From CAZIKB01 sp964539665 (lineage in GTDB: Bacteria > Zhuqueibacterota > Zhuqueibacteria > Oceanimicrobiales > Oceanimicrobiaceae), in assembly GCA_964539665.1 (NCBI GenBank), contig CAZIKB010000045.1:1-47039 (forward strand): a stretch of 47,039 nt of DNA, read 5' to 3'. The notes under the pieces are model-generated. The model saw nothing but the letters and a program-made list of their open reading frames with translations. It ran no database searches and was not told the DNA's origin. Each line of letters begins with the position of its first letter. Positions within the stretch are counted from its first letter, which is position 1. This document shows, piece by piece, positions 33,697 through 42,935 of this stretch. The translations under genes were made by a program, and so were the position numbers.

Positions 33697-34944
33697 ATGA
33701 CCATGCAACCCGAAACCTGCCACTCGAAACTTCGCACCATTCTCCATATCGACGCGGATGCGTTTTTTGCCTCGGTGGAGCAGGGATTTTCACCGCTGCT
33801 GCGAGGCAAGCCGGTCATCGTCGGCGGGACCGAAGATCAGCGCGGGGTGGTGCACACCGCCAGCTACGACGCCCGTAAGTTGGGCGTACGCACCGGCATG
33901 CCGCTCAGTCAGGCAAAACGACTCGTGCCTAAAGCCACGTTTCTCAAAGGCAATTTCGAGCACTACAAAGCGGTTTCGCTCACTCTGCAAGACATCTACT
34001 CCCAGTTCACCCCCGTCATTGAGTTTACTTCCCTGGATGATGCTTATTTAGACTTGACCGGCACCCTTAAAGTACACAAACTTTCGCCTGAGGAAATTGC
34101 CCGGCGTATTCAGGAGCAAGTTGTCAAAGCCGTGCACATCACCGTATCCTGCGGCATTGGTACCGCAAAATATATCGCTCGAATTGCTTCCGGCGTGAAC
34201 AAACCCAAAGGAGTGACCTGCGTTGCGCCTGGCCATGAGTTGGCATTTTTGCATCCTCTACCCGTAGAAGAGCTGCCGGGCATCGGCCCAATGGCAAGGG
34301 AGCGACTGCACCAGCTTGGCGTTTTCAATGTCGGTCAATTGGCCGCGATTCCGAAAGTACTGCTCAGGCAAATCTTTGGCGTCAACGGGCAAAAAATCTG
34401 GGAATTTGCCAACGGCATCGATCCCAGCATGATCAAGCAGCGCATCATCCCGAAGCAGATCAGCCGGGAAACCGGCTTTGAAGAAGATGTCAGCGACCAG
34501 GACCTGGTGCGCGTGGTGCTACACTATCTCACCGAACGCATCGGCAAAAAACTACGGGAAGAAGAACTTGTTGGGCAGACAGTTTCCATCAAAGTGGATT
34601 ATTCCGACCACAAATGCTACCTCAAAGCCCGAAGTTTACCTGAGGTGACGGACAGCACCGAAGTCATTTACGGCATGGTTGACACACTCTTGAACGAAAC
34701 CCCCTTTCGACGGCTGCGGGTACGGCGCGTGGGTCTGGTGGTCACAAAAATTGAACGAAAAAACTTGCAGGGCGAACTCTTTAACGAACGCACCCGCCAG
34801 GAAACCCTCGAATCCAGCATTGATGAAATCCGCCGCCGATTCGGCTTCACCTCTATTTTGCCCGCCAGTCTGGTTAATCTGCAGCGCCACTACCGTATGG
34901 AAAAAAGCGGTTATGTGTTGCATGCGCCGGCTTTGACGCGGTGA
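33697..34944 (+). CDS. dinB: DNA polymerase IV (Y-family)
   Basis: A 415-residue translesion polymerase. The catalytic first aspartate is Asp19 in HIDADAFF; the second acidic pair is Asp114-Asp115 in SLDDAYLD, where Pol IV normally has Asp-Glu. The steric-gate region, the helix-hairpin-helix (LPGIGPMARERL), and the little-finger region with the clamp-binding-like QGELF are all present; total length is slightly above normal. I start at ATG 33697; an upstream ATG (33670) is weaker. GC-rich like lexA, and last of the SOS-type block. Confidence 0.95.
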   Translation: MTMQPETCHSKLRTILHIDADAFFASVEQGFSPLLRGKPVIVGGTEDQRGVVHTASYDARKLGVRTGMPLSQAKRLVPKATFLKGNFEHYKAVSLTLQDIYSQFTPVIEFTSLDDAYLDLTGTLKVHKLSPEEIARRIQEQVVKAVHITVSCGIGTAKYIARIASGVNKPKGVTCVAPGHELAFLHPLPVEELPGIGPMARERLHQLGVFNVGQLAAIPKVLLRQIFGVNGQKIWEFANGIDPSMIKQRIIPKQISRETGFEEDVSDQDLVRVVLHYLTERIGKKLREEELVGQTVSIKVDYSDHKCYLKARSLPEVTDSTEVIYGMVDTLLNETPFRRLRVRRVGLVVTKIERKNLQGELFNERTRQETLESSIDEIRRRFGFTSILPASLVNLQRHYRMEKSGYVLHAPALTR

Positions 34945-35175
34945 ACACGGCATAAAATTGAAATATTTATGACTGTGTCATTTGCTTCGCTGTCAAATGG
35001 TCACTCCATAAAACTGTTATTAAACACCTCATCTACGAAAAATCAACAGCCCAACTTTTGCAACCAATTTTATCAATTAAATATGGCGAAAATTCGTAAA
35101 ACAAAAAAATGCTTCTTTTGCGATAATGTAAAGAAAACTCATTTCCCAAGGAGTAACTAATTCGCTAAATATAAA

Positions 35176-35199
35176 GGCCCGGCTCTGACGACCCGGGCC
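35176..35199 (-). terminator. GC-rich hairpin, terminator for minus-strand transcript
   Basis: GGCCCGG and CCGGGCC arms around a 10-nt loop; on the minus strand a TTTATATTT tail follows. It is consistent with the end of a minus-strand unit coming from the decayed gene at 35326-35729. Confidence 0.5.
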
Positions 35200-35325
35200 C
35201 CTGGCTCAATAAGAAAGGTGGGGTAGTAAAGGAGGCTTGTGTAAAATTTATCATCTATATGGATAATTTCTCGTGTTATTCATTGTTGTGCAATCGAAAA
35301 TAATATTTCCAATTTATTGCTTGTT

Positions 35326-35729
35326 TTAATAATAACGAAGAGCTTTTTCGTTGCGAAAAAGATGAGAAATTAAAGCGTCGCTGTTAACTGCGGTTTTGGA
35401 AATTCGTACTATTCTTTCCCCATCACAAAATAAATACCTCGGAAGCTGCATTCAATTCACTTCAATGAGCCCAGCTGGAAGTTCGATATCATCGAAGAAT
35501 AGGGCTCTGTCGACTATGATTTTTGCTTCAGATAGTCACCCACCTTGTTGAAAAACTGGGTTTTATTTTCATAGTCAACTGAAGGATTTATATCCGCGAA
35601 CCGGCACACAACTTCCGAGGGGTATTTTACGACCGTTTGATCCGACTTTTTTCTGCGGTCCGTATTATGTTTCCCTGAACTATGCGAGCATGTTAATATT
35701 AATATCGGCAAGATGTTAATTTCTTGCAT
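35326..35729 (-). pseudogene. Possible broken lipoprotein gene
   Basis: A 71-residue frame (35729-35514) begins MQEINILPILILTCSHSS, with a lipobox-like LILTC, and is followed in a second frame by VDRALFFDDIELPAG, an in-frame stop, then MQLPRYLFCDGERIVRIS to 35326. Together the pieces read like one protein of about 130 residues interrupted by a frameshift near 35510 and a stop. A terminator-like hairpin follows at 35176. Family unknown; it could also be unrelated open frames. Confidence 0.35.
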
Positions 35730-36358
35730 ATCAGCGCCTTAATTTTTTAAAAATAACTGACCTGTATTGAATATTGTGCGGTTAAAGATAAACTTAAAGT
35801 CTACATTTAATTTTGACTTCGCTGTTGGGTAGGACAAAAGGTGAACTGATAAAAGTTCTTGTTGCCATATCCAGCGCCTAACCCAAAAACTGGCTTCTTT
35901 TTAACACGCGGGTTTTATCACAAAACGAAAAGTTCAAAGAACTATAATTGACTCTTGTGATCTTCCTTGACCTGGGCATGCATTCTTATACCACGTGAAA
36001 GGGTATGCTACCAAAAAGAGATGCAATTCCCCCTGTTATATCAGTATGTTGATATTTTTTGTTATCATTTTTCATTTTTTATTACTATATTTGTGCTTAA
36101 CATAATAACATTTTATTTTGTAATATCTGTATGCAACATATATACCACATATCCGATTGTAAATATTTTGTAAAAAGGATAGGAAAATTGTACGCAAAAA
36201 GTCATTTTAAGCGGTCTCTTCTGGTAGTGCAGGATGGTTAGTTATTGCTCAATTAAAAGTCAGCGAAACATTTTGCTATGTTATATGCAGTTTTATCCTA
36301 AAATCGTAATACGATTTTGAAACATCACGGCGGATTGGTAAAATATCTTGAACCAACT

Positions 36359-37942
36359 ATGATTTGGCAATTAATAAAATCACAATTCTCAGCACCTCTT
36401 TTTTCAATATTATTTATTTTTACATTTGCTTCCAATTCATTTTCGGGAGATTTGTATAAAATATATGACCTCGAATTTAATGGCGAATTTTGGTCATATC
36501 ATGTTGAGGATGTCAATAATGACGGACTAAAAGATATTTTTCTTTTTTTTGGTCAAAAAGGTAAAACAAATTTAAATGAAAGATGGATTTCCATTTATTT
36601 ACAAAATGCGCAAGGATATCTAAAAAAGCCCACGCAGACTTTCAAAGTTCCGGATGAAATCATTTTAATTGATTTCGGGGATGTCACCGGGGATTTTAAA
36701 AAAGAATTTGTATTTTTTACAAGTCAAGGTATTTATTTTTACAAATTGAATAATCACGGATATATCCTTTCGCCTCAAAAATTATTTAGAACCGAATCAA
36801 TTTTTATGCTTTCGGATAATAAAACGCTCCAAAAGTGGGATTTTGTAGCAGATTTAAATGGCGACCATCTCGACGAAGTATTTATTCCTAAAATAACAAA
36901 ATGTGTTGTCTATTTTCGGAATCCAAAAACCAACGACTGGCATGAAAATGAAATTCCCCTGATTGCTGAAAGCCAGGTATCGGGTATTTATGATAAACGC
37001 TTTTCTGTGGGAAACAGGTCTGAAGCTCGATACGCGACTCCTTATATTGAAATAATAGATTTCAACTCTGATAACAGAAATGATTTAATGGGTGTTTACA
37101 AAGACAGTTTAGTAGTATTTTGCCAGGATGAGAAAGGTTACTTTTCTCAAGAATATCGCCATAAAATTGACTTGCATTTTGGAGAGATATGGCGGGGTGC
37201 GAAGATCCAGAGGTCGCACATTGGCGAAAAAAATGAAAGATATTTTCTCAAACGCATAATAGACTTAAATGACGATGGAATTATTGACGTTGTAGTGCTT
37301 CATATTTCTACCCGAAAAAGTTTTGTTAATCCACATAACGAAGTGCGAATACATTTTGGTAAAAAGGATAATTCAAATTCCACAGAAAGGATCTATTTTA
37401 GTGAAGAACCTGACCAAGTCATCAATCCGGGTGGAACACAATTAGTTATGGATATTCTGCGTGTGAACAAGGACAACAAATATGATCTTGTTTTACCAAT
37501 TGTAAAAGTCAGCCTGAAAAATGTAATAAGCATGTTGCTGACCAAAAGTGTAGAAATTCAGGCTGAAATTTATTTAATGAACGATGATGGATTTTACTCT
37601 GAGAAACCTGATGTTAAATCAAAAATGGTGGTAAGATTTTCCTACAGAGGAGGGCCAACATCACCTGTTTATGAAATCGAAGATTTTAATGGAGACGGCT
37701 ATTTAGATATTTTGAGTAGTCTTGAAGAAAAAATGCTCATAATTTTCTTCGGGAATGAGGAAAATATCATGGATTCAAAAGTAGGCGTCAAATATAATAT
37801 TCGGTTACCACAAAATGGTGAAATGGTACGAGCTATCAATTTAAACACTGATAACAAATGCGATGTGATTGTCACGTATATTGAAGATCCGGAAAAGTAC
37901 AAAAATATTGCAAATATGTTGCGTGTATTAATCGCGAAGTAG
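36359..37942 (+). CDS. Exported FG-GAP/VCBS repeat protein
   Basis: A 527-residue secreted protein. From ATG 36359 the N-terminus is IWQLIKSQFSAPLFSILFIFTFASNSFSG, a signal peptide; a longer reading from TTG 36317 adds 14 residues ahead of it, and neither has a convincing ribosome binding site. Calcium-binding-like blade motifs recur: DVNNDGLKDIF, DLNGDHLDEVF, DFNSDNRNDL, DLNDDGIIDVV and DFNGDGYLDIL, as in beta-propeller proteins. No enzyme domain seen. It probably forms a surface-exposed or periplasmic propeller. A type IX-sorted protein is encoded next. Confidence 0.85.
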   Translation: MIWQLIKSQFSAPLFSILFIFTFASNSFSGDLYKIYDLEFNGEFWSYHVEDVNNDGLKDIFLFFGQKGKTNLNERWISIYLQNAQGYLKKPTQTFKVPDEIILIDFGDVTGDFKKEFVFFTSQGIYFYKLNNHGYILSPQKLFRTESIFMLSDNKTLQKWDFVADLNGDHLDEVFIPKITKCVVYFRNPKTNDWHENEIPLIAESQVSGIYDKRFSVGNRSEARYATPYIEIIDFNSDNRNDLMGVYKDSLVVFCQDEKGYFSQEYRHKIDLHFGEIWRGAKIQRSHIGEKNERYFLKRIIDLNDDGIIDVVVLHISTRKSFVNPHNEVRIHFGKKDNSNSTERIYFSEEPDQVINPGGTQLVMDILRVNKDNKYDLVLPIVKVSLKNVISMLLTKSVEIQAEIYLMNDDGFYSEKPDVKSKMVVRFSYRGGPTSPVYEIEDFNGDGYLDILSSLEEKMLIIFFGNEENIMDSKVGVKYNIRLPQNGEMVRAINLNTDNKCDVIVTYIEDPEKYKNIANMLRVLIAK

Positions 37943-37981
37943 CGATAAATTATTAAAGTTTAAAAACATATAAAAAATATC

Positions 37982-38009
37982 TTGACAATTTTTGCTAAAA
38001 ATATATATT
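37982..38009 (+). promoter_or_regulatory. Candidate promoter of the type IX-sorted protein gene
   Basis: TTGACA (37982-37987), a 16-nt spacer and TATATT (38004-38009). The gene starts about 315 nt downstream, with the palindromic repeat in between, so this is uncertain. Confidence 0.35.
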
Positions 38010-38134
38010 AGTTACCGTTACTTAATATATTGGTAGGGAGGACATTATTAGCATTTTTAAAATTTCCATCTGGAAATCCATCCACATCAATTGGAATCTT
38101 TCTACTTAGCGTTTGAGCGAAAACTATACATTCT

Positions 38135-38226
38135 GCCATCATGGCGAGGCGATTTTGCCGAAGCACTCTCATACCTGGCAAGTTACGAGATTGCTTGACC
38201 GAAAAAATCGGAACTCGCAATGACAG
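38135..38226. repeat. Paired palindromic repeat of the GTCATTGCGAG type
   Basis: Read on the minus strand it is GTCATTGCGAG, a short spacer, GCAATCTC, then TAACTT, and an inverted, more degenerate copy ending GCCATGATGG. ATTGC/GCAAT and CCGA/TCGG pair inside the first half. This is the layout of a dispersed REP/MITE-like element reported widely in bacteria. Confidence 0.55.
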
Positions 38227-38325
38227 TTAGAATTGTGTTTGCAGTCAATGAATGTACCTGGCTCTTTCGGGTTTATCCAAATTAAAAGTAATATTCTATT
38301 CATAATAATAAATAGAGTAATTAAA

Positions 38326-41300
38326 ATGAATCCTAATAATGTTGCTAATTTAAGGCGCCTTTTTTTCCGGGCTTTCATTGTGTTTTGCATTTTTATTCTT
38401 TTTCGGGATAATTTAAATGCGCAGTCTCAATGGTCAGACAGTCCTATGGTGAATAATCCAATAGTTACTTTACCGGGGAGTGACCAGGTTTCTCCAGTTA
38501 TTGCACGTGACGGCTTTGGAGGAGCCATAATTGCCTGGGTAGATAATCGAAATGGTAATTTCGACATCTATTTTCAGCGTGTTGAACCATCAGGGCAATT
38601 GACATGGTTTGGGGAAGGAATGCCGGTAGATTCAGACCCTGACATGGCCTCCCAGGAATCACCTGCCATTGTCGATGGTTCACAAGGTGATTTTTTTATC
38701 GCCTGGCTTGATAACCGAAATGAATCATCGGAGAGAGAAATATTTGCACAGAAATATAATATTGCTGGTCAGCCAGTATGGGATACAGCAACTCGTGCTC
38801 ACCGTCGAAATAATTCTGCTCCATTACTTTTTAGAAACAGTAGTTTTGGAGTGATAACAGTTTCCTATATTTCAGGATTATTCGATGATCTCATTTCTTT
38901 TCAAATAATTAACCATGATGGCTTTCCTCAATTACTGCCACAACAAGGCATATTGAGCAACAATGCCAAAGGAACACAACCAAATAAACCACCGTCTGTC
39001 ATCTCAGGTCTCGACGGCGGACTCATTGCCGTTTGGGTAGACACCAGAAATGATTCAGCGGAAATTTATGCTAAAGGTATCCAGAAAGATGGCGCTACAC
39101 CCTGGAAAGCGGATGAAGTATTGGTAAGTACTACCGTAACAGAGCAGTCTATTCCTGTCGCCATTCATGACAACCAGGGAGGCGTCATAATTGCCTGGAT
39201 AAATCCAATTAATGGTTCGCAGGATGACATAAAGGTGCAAAGATTAGATTTAGATGGTGAGCGTCAATGGGAAACTGCAGGAACCTGGATTAGTTCAACT
39301 CAAGGTAAAAAACGGAACATCGCAATTACTTCAGACAGTAAAAATGGCGCCTATATTATTTGGGAAAACTTGATCGGGTCAAATTGGAAACTTATTACAC
39401 AAAGAGTTACCAGGAATGGAGTGTTCTGGACAAATGATCTCAGGTTAAGTCATGCTGGCGGAGATCAAACAACTGCTTCTCTCGCTATTGATGGCAGGGG
39501 ACAGGCAATCGCCGCCTGGGAAGATAATCGCAATGGTAATTTAGATATTTATGCTCAAAAACTTGATTCAACGGGATTAGTCAGGTCATGGGGAGGCGCA
39601 GGCGACGGCATAGCGATTTCAAGAGCTACAAATGCTCAAAGGAAGCCAGTGTTGGTACATGACGAGTTTGGTGGAGCCATTATTGCCTGGGAGGATATTC
39701 GTAATATTAATACTAAGGGAAAAGATGTTTATGCACAAAAAGTGAGTGCGTCTGGTATCTTGGGTGAAATTAGAAATATTACGATTCTATCTCCCCAAAA
39801 AGTGGACAATTGGGAATTTGGAAGCGATCAAATCATTCGTTGGCAATGGGTTGGAGAGATTGATAAGGTTGTGATTGAGTTGTGGAATGTCAATGAAAAG
39901 AGATGGCAGGCAATTGATAATGGAACCAAAGAAAATACTGGAATCACGAGCTGGAATGTCAACAGGGGCAGTTCCAGATATCTGTTGCGAATTTCTGATT
40001 TAAATAGTCCCTTTGTAAATGCTGTCAGCGATACTTTTACAATATCGGCTCAAAGCGCTCCTGCTATCCAGCATATAAAAGTAACGCGGGCAACTTACGG
40101 TGATTCATTATTAATTTCTGCGGTAGTCACTGACATAAGTGGAATTGAAAATGTTATTTTAAGCTACAATAAAGGTGGCGCCCGAAACCAACAGTTCTAC
40201 ACTGAATCTATGGTTTCTGTTTCCGGGAATACATTTTCCCAACGCATCCCAACAGAATTCGTGACAGAGTGGGGTGTAGATTATTTTATAAGCAGTATGG
40301 ACAGCCTGGCTAACAATATCGCCACTGACACTTTTTTCGTAAGTGTAGATTTCGAAAGCGGCATCCAGACTAAACCAATAACTCGCGGTTCCTCACAAAA
40401 TGCATATCGAATGATTTCTACGCCAAATTTACTCAACCAATCAATTTCCGATTCGGTATTTTCTGTATCAGGATTTGGGGTATACGATACTACAGCATGG
40501 AGATTGTTTCATTACAGGAATGACGCTTATGTGGAGCGGGATTCCATTAATGCTTCAACTTTTATATTTGAGCCGGGAGAAGCATATTGGCTTATTTCGT
40601 CCAGAGATCGTACGGTCAATTTTGGTTCAGGTGTATCTTTGCGGGCTGACACAAGTTTCACCCTGAAAATCGATTCCGGTTGGAACCAAATAGGTTTACC
40701 TTTCGCATTTCCAGTGTCCTGGAATGCTATTTTCACGGCAAGTGGAGAACCTGATGGATTGTCAAAACCATCTTTATATAACGGGAATTATTTCCCAGCA
40801 GATACTTTAGAACCCTATAAAGGTTATTTCATTTTCAATCCAGATACTTCATCAAGCATTGATCTTCGAATTCCGCCTGTTACTTCTTCTGATGCGAATC
40901 CGTCTCTGGCTAGTGTAAATTCATCAAATTCAGATTGGGCAGTGCAAATCAAGGCCTCGTGTCAGGAAGCACGTGACAATTATAACTTTATTGGTATTAA
41001 AGAATTAGCTTCAAAAAATTGGGATAAATTTGATTACCCGGAACCGCCACCGATCGGCGAATATGTCTCTGTTTATTTCCCACGAACTGATTGGGAAGTT
41101 TACCCGAATAATTATACTACTGATTTTACCAATGAACTCGGCCAGGGGAAAACCTGGATTTTGACGGTTGAAACAAATATTTCAAATTCGGAGGCTAAAA
41201 TAGAATTTTCTGGATTAGAAACTATACCGCAGAATTTAGAAATTTGGCTGGTTGATGAACATATTAATATCACAAAAAACCTTGCACAGGAAAATGTTTA

Positions 41301-41685
41301 TTCTTTTCCAACGGGCAATTCAGGCGCCACAAAAATCTTGAAATTATTGGTAGGTAAGAGGGAATATCTCTCGAGCGAGATTCCAGAAGACGCTTTTATC
41401 CCCAAGGATTTTGAACTTTCTCAAAATTTCCCCAATCCGTTTAACCCGACTACCGCTATTCGTTACGGTCTTCCAAAGGCGGCAAAAGTTCGTCTGCAAA
41501 TATTTGATCTACTGGGAAGACTTGTTGCAACATTAATCGATGATGAACAAAAAGCAAAGGGCTTTCATGTTATAAACTGGGATAGCAAGGATATGGATGG
41601 CCAAACAGTGGCCAGCGGTTTATATATATACCGTTTAATTGCTGGCGAATATAAACAAACTCGAAAGATGCTTTTAGTCAAATAA
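38326..41685 (+). CDS. Large secreted protein with type IX secretion sorting domain
   Basis: A 1119-residue protein (start ATG 38326; signal sequence about 1-33 ending NLNAQ). The N-terminal half consists of repeats with the pattern GGAIIAWVDNRNG-NFDIYFQ-V---G---W (at least four copies), which look like a beta-propeller of the kind found in surface proteins. A middle region (about 660-720) resembles an Ig/fibronectin module. The C-terminus carries the type IX/Por secretion sorting domain with FlgD-like fold: FELSQNFPNPFNPTTAIRYG, then a short linker and SGLYIYRLIAGEYKQTRKMLLVK (last block split for reading). It should be exported by T9SS and attached to the cell surface. The ligand is unknown. 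Confidence 0.9.
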   Translation: MNPNNVANLRRLFFRAFIVFCIFILFRDNLNAQSQWSDSPMVNNPIVTLPGSDQVSPVIARDGFGGAIIAWVDNRNGNFDIYFQRVEPSGQLTWFGEGMPVDSDPDMASQESPAIVDGSQGDFFIAWLDNRNESSEREIFAQKYNIAGQPVWDTATRAHRRNNSAPLLFRNSSFGVITVSYISGLFDDLISFQIINHDGFPQLLPQQGILSNNAKGTQPNKPPSVISGLDGGLIAVWVDTRNDSAEIYAKGIQKDGATPWKADEVLVSTTVTEQSIPVAIHDNQGGVIIAWINPINGSQDDIKVQRLDLDGERQWETAGTWISSTQGKKRNIAITSDSKNGAYIIWENLIGSNWKLITQRVTRNGVFWTNDLRLSHAGGDQTTASLAIDGRGQAIAAWEDNRNGNLDIYAQKLDSTGLVRSWGGAGDGIAISRATNAQRKPVLVHDEFGGAIIAWEDIRNINTKGKDVYAQKVSASGILGEIRNITILSPQKVDNWEFGSDQIIRWQWVGEIDKVVIELWNVNEKRWQAIDNGTKENTGITSWNVNRGSSRYLLRISDLNSPFVNAVSDTFTISAQSAPAIQHIKVTRATYGDSLLISAVVTDISGIENVILSYNKGGARNQQFYTESMVSVSGNTFSQRIPTEFVTEWGVDYFISSMDSLANNIATDTFFVSVDFESGIQTKPITRGSSQNAYRMISTPNLLNQSISDSVFSVSGFGVYDTTAWRLFHYRNDAYVERDSINASTFIFEPGEAYWLISSRDRTVNFGSGVSLRADTSFTLKIDSGWNQIGLPFAFPVSWNAIFTASGEPDGLSKPSLYNGNYFPADTLEPYKGYFIFNPDTSSSIDLRIPPVTSSDANPSLASVNSSNSDWAVQIKASCQEARDNYNFIGIKELASKNWDKFDYPEPPPIGEYVSVYFPRTDWEVYPNNYTTDFTNELGQGKTWILTVETNISNSEAKIEFSGLETIPQNLEIWLVDEHINITKNLAQENVYSFPTGNSGATKILKLLVGKREYLSSEIPEDAFIPKDFELSQNFPNPFNPTTAIRYGLPKAAKVRLQIFDLLGRLVATLIDDEQKAKGFHVINWDSKDMDGQTVASGLYIYRLIAGEYKQTRKMLLVK

Positions 41686-41692
41686 GATTTTC

Positions 41693-41741
41693 TGGAAGCC
41701 CAAATTCATTTGGGAATTCCCTCGATGAATCGAGGCTTCCA
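41693..41741 (+). repeat. Nested palindrome cluster after the type IX-sorted gene
   Basis: Outer arms TGGAAG (41693-41698) and CTTCCA (41736-41741) enclose CCCAAAT-TC-ATTTGGG (41699-41714), GGGAATTCCC (41712-41721) and CCTCGAT-GA-ATCGAGG (41720-41735). The strand can fold as a three-way junction with a TTTT tail, and it may serve as terminator. Confidence 0.55.
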
Positions 41742-41819
41742 TTTTAATATTAAAAATGAATTTTATCCGCATAGATTATGTTGGAGTCTTTTTAATTTAA
41801 ACCTATTCGGGAGTTAAAT

Positions 41820-42674
41820 ATGACTATACTAAATAAATCAGGACTACTCATTGTAATCTTGTTTAATTTCCTGCAGCCAGTGAATGCTCAGGAGGAAAAT
41901 GAACAAACGGCTCTAAAACAGGTACTCTCCCAAAAAGGTTATGATAAGACAGCGCCGGCCATTGCTAAATTAGTCACTGATGAAGGCAAAAAAATTGGCG
42001 CTGGTGTGGTTGTTGGAATACATGAAGATGGCGCCGGCTTTATATTGACTTCATACAGTATGGTTGCCGGGCGGGATAAAGTAGCTGTTATCCTAAAGGA
42101 TTATCCGGATCCGCTTCTTGGTTATGTATTCGAAAGGTGGATTGACTTTGATTCAGATCTGGCTATTGTGGCAACTAAGAATTTTCCTCTTACACAGCGA
42201 GTCATTAATTTTGGCAATCCCAAATCTGCGGTTGTCGGAAAACCTTCAACTGTAATTGGACATGTGGATGACAGTGACTGGTTGCCGATTCCATTTGAAT
42301 TAACGGACTCAATAGAGCGGCATTTTGTTTTTGATGCGCATGAGTATTCTGGTATTGAAGGTGCACCTTTAGTGAATGATGATGGTAATTTGGTTGGATT
42401 AATTGTTAGCAATGATATTGAAGCAACCGAAGATGAAAATATTACCCTCGCTGTAAAATCCAGTGTAATCAAGCCGATTCTAAATGAATGGTTCAAACCA
42501 ATTCCTCTCCAGAAAAAATGGCGCGAACAGGGTGGGGGTATTGCAACGTGGATCTGGGCTCTTGGAGGTGGAGTGCTGGGAGGCTCAGTTGCTACTGCTA
42601 TTTTAGTTGCCGGTGGCGGAGAAGAACCTCCCCGAGGACTTCCACGCCCGCCTAATCCACCGAATGGACAATAA
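41820..42674 (+). CDS. Trypsin-like protein with missing catalytic residues, membrane-anchored
   Basis: A 284-residue protein with signal peptide (ends NAQ, about residue 24), a trypsin-like/HtrA-type fold (about 45-225) and a glycine-rich C-terminal membrane segment (about 239-267) followed by a proline-rich tail. In place of the usual TNHHVV, this protein has TSYSMV, so the catalytic histidine position is Ser80; the Asp113 position (DSDLAIV) remains; and GxSGG is GIEGAP, so the nucleophile position is Glu180. It therefore looks like a pseudoprotease, perhaps a scaffold or peptide-binding protein. ATG 41820 follows a short AT-rich stretch. It lies between the type IX-sorted gene and a bidirectional terminator. 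Confidence 0.8.
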   Translation: MTILNKSGLLIVILFNFLQPVNAQEENEQTALKQVLSQKGYDKTAPAIAKLVTDEGKKIGAGVVVGIHEDGAGFILTSYSMVAGRDKVAVILKDYPDPLLGYVFERWIDFDSDLAIVATKNFPLTQRVINFGNPKSAVVGKPSTVIGHVDDSDWLPIPFELTDSIERHFVFDAHEYSGIEGAPLVNDDGNLVGLIVSNDIEATEDENITLAVKSSVIKPILNEWFKPIPLQKKWREQGGGIATWIWALGGGVLGGSVATAILVAGGGEEPPRGLPRPPNPPNGQ

Positions 42675-42872
42675 TTCGGAGCGGGAAATAAGCGATACAA
42701 AAAACATTTAACATGAAATTATAAGTAGTAAAAACCTAAAGCAACTACAATAGTATCAGAAAGTAGATTTCAATAAAAGGCCGTACCCACTTAAAATTTA
42801 AAGGTATATGGAGCTTTACTGAGCTTTAAAAGTATAGTAAAACTGAGTTCGCAATAATTATTGAAGGCATAC

Positions 42873-42911
42873 AAAAAAGCCCATGGTATTAATTTTACCA
42901 TGGGCTTTTTT
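42873..42911. terminator. Bidirectional terminator
   Basis: AAAAAAGCCCATGGTA (42873-42888) is complemented by TACCATGGGCTTTTTT (42896-42911), giving a 16-bp perfect stem with T-runs on both strands. It lies between two convergent genes. Confidence 0.9.
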
Positions 42912-42935
42912 AGTAGATTTCAATAAATCGAAATA

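Larger units (their letters stand above)
34945..36358. other. Long mostly non-coding stretch (about 1.4 kb)
   Basis: AT-rich DNA with no convincing intact gene. It contains a GC-rich hairpin at 35176-35199 and a possible decayed minus-strand gene at 35326-35729, listed separately. A hairpin CTTTTTCG-TTG-CGAAAAAG lies at 35343-35361. Short open frames here have no ribosome binding sites or recognisable content. Confidence 0.6.

Noticed and set aside
34969..35160. Open frame of 63 residues after dinB
   Set aside because: No ribosome binding site and composition unlike a gene; the CFFCD cysteine pair alone is not enough.
35967..36173. Hydrophobic open frame of 68 residues
   Set aside because: Typical of AT-rich DNA; no start signal.
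38008..38220. Open frame of 70 residues on the minus strand
   Set aside because: It lies within the palindromic repeat and has no independent support.
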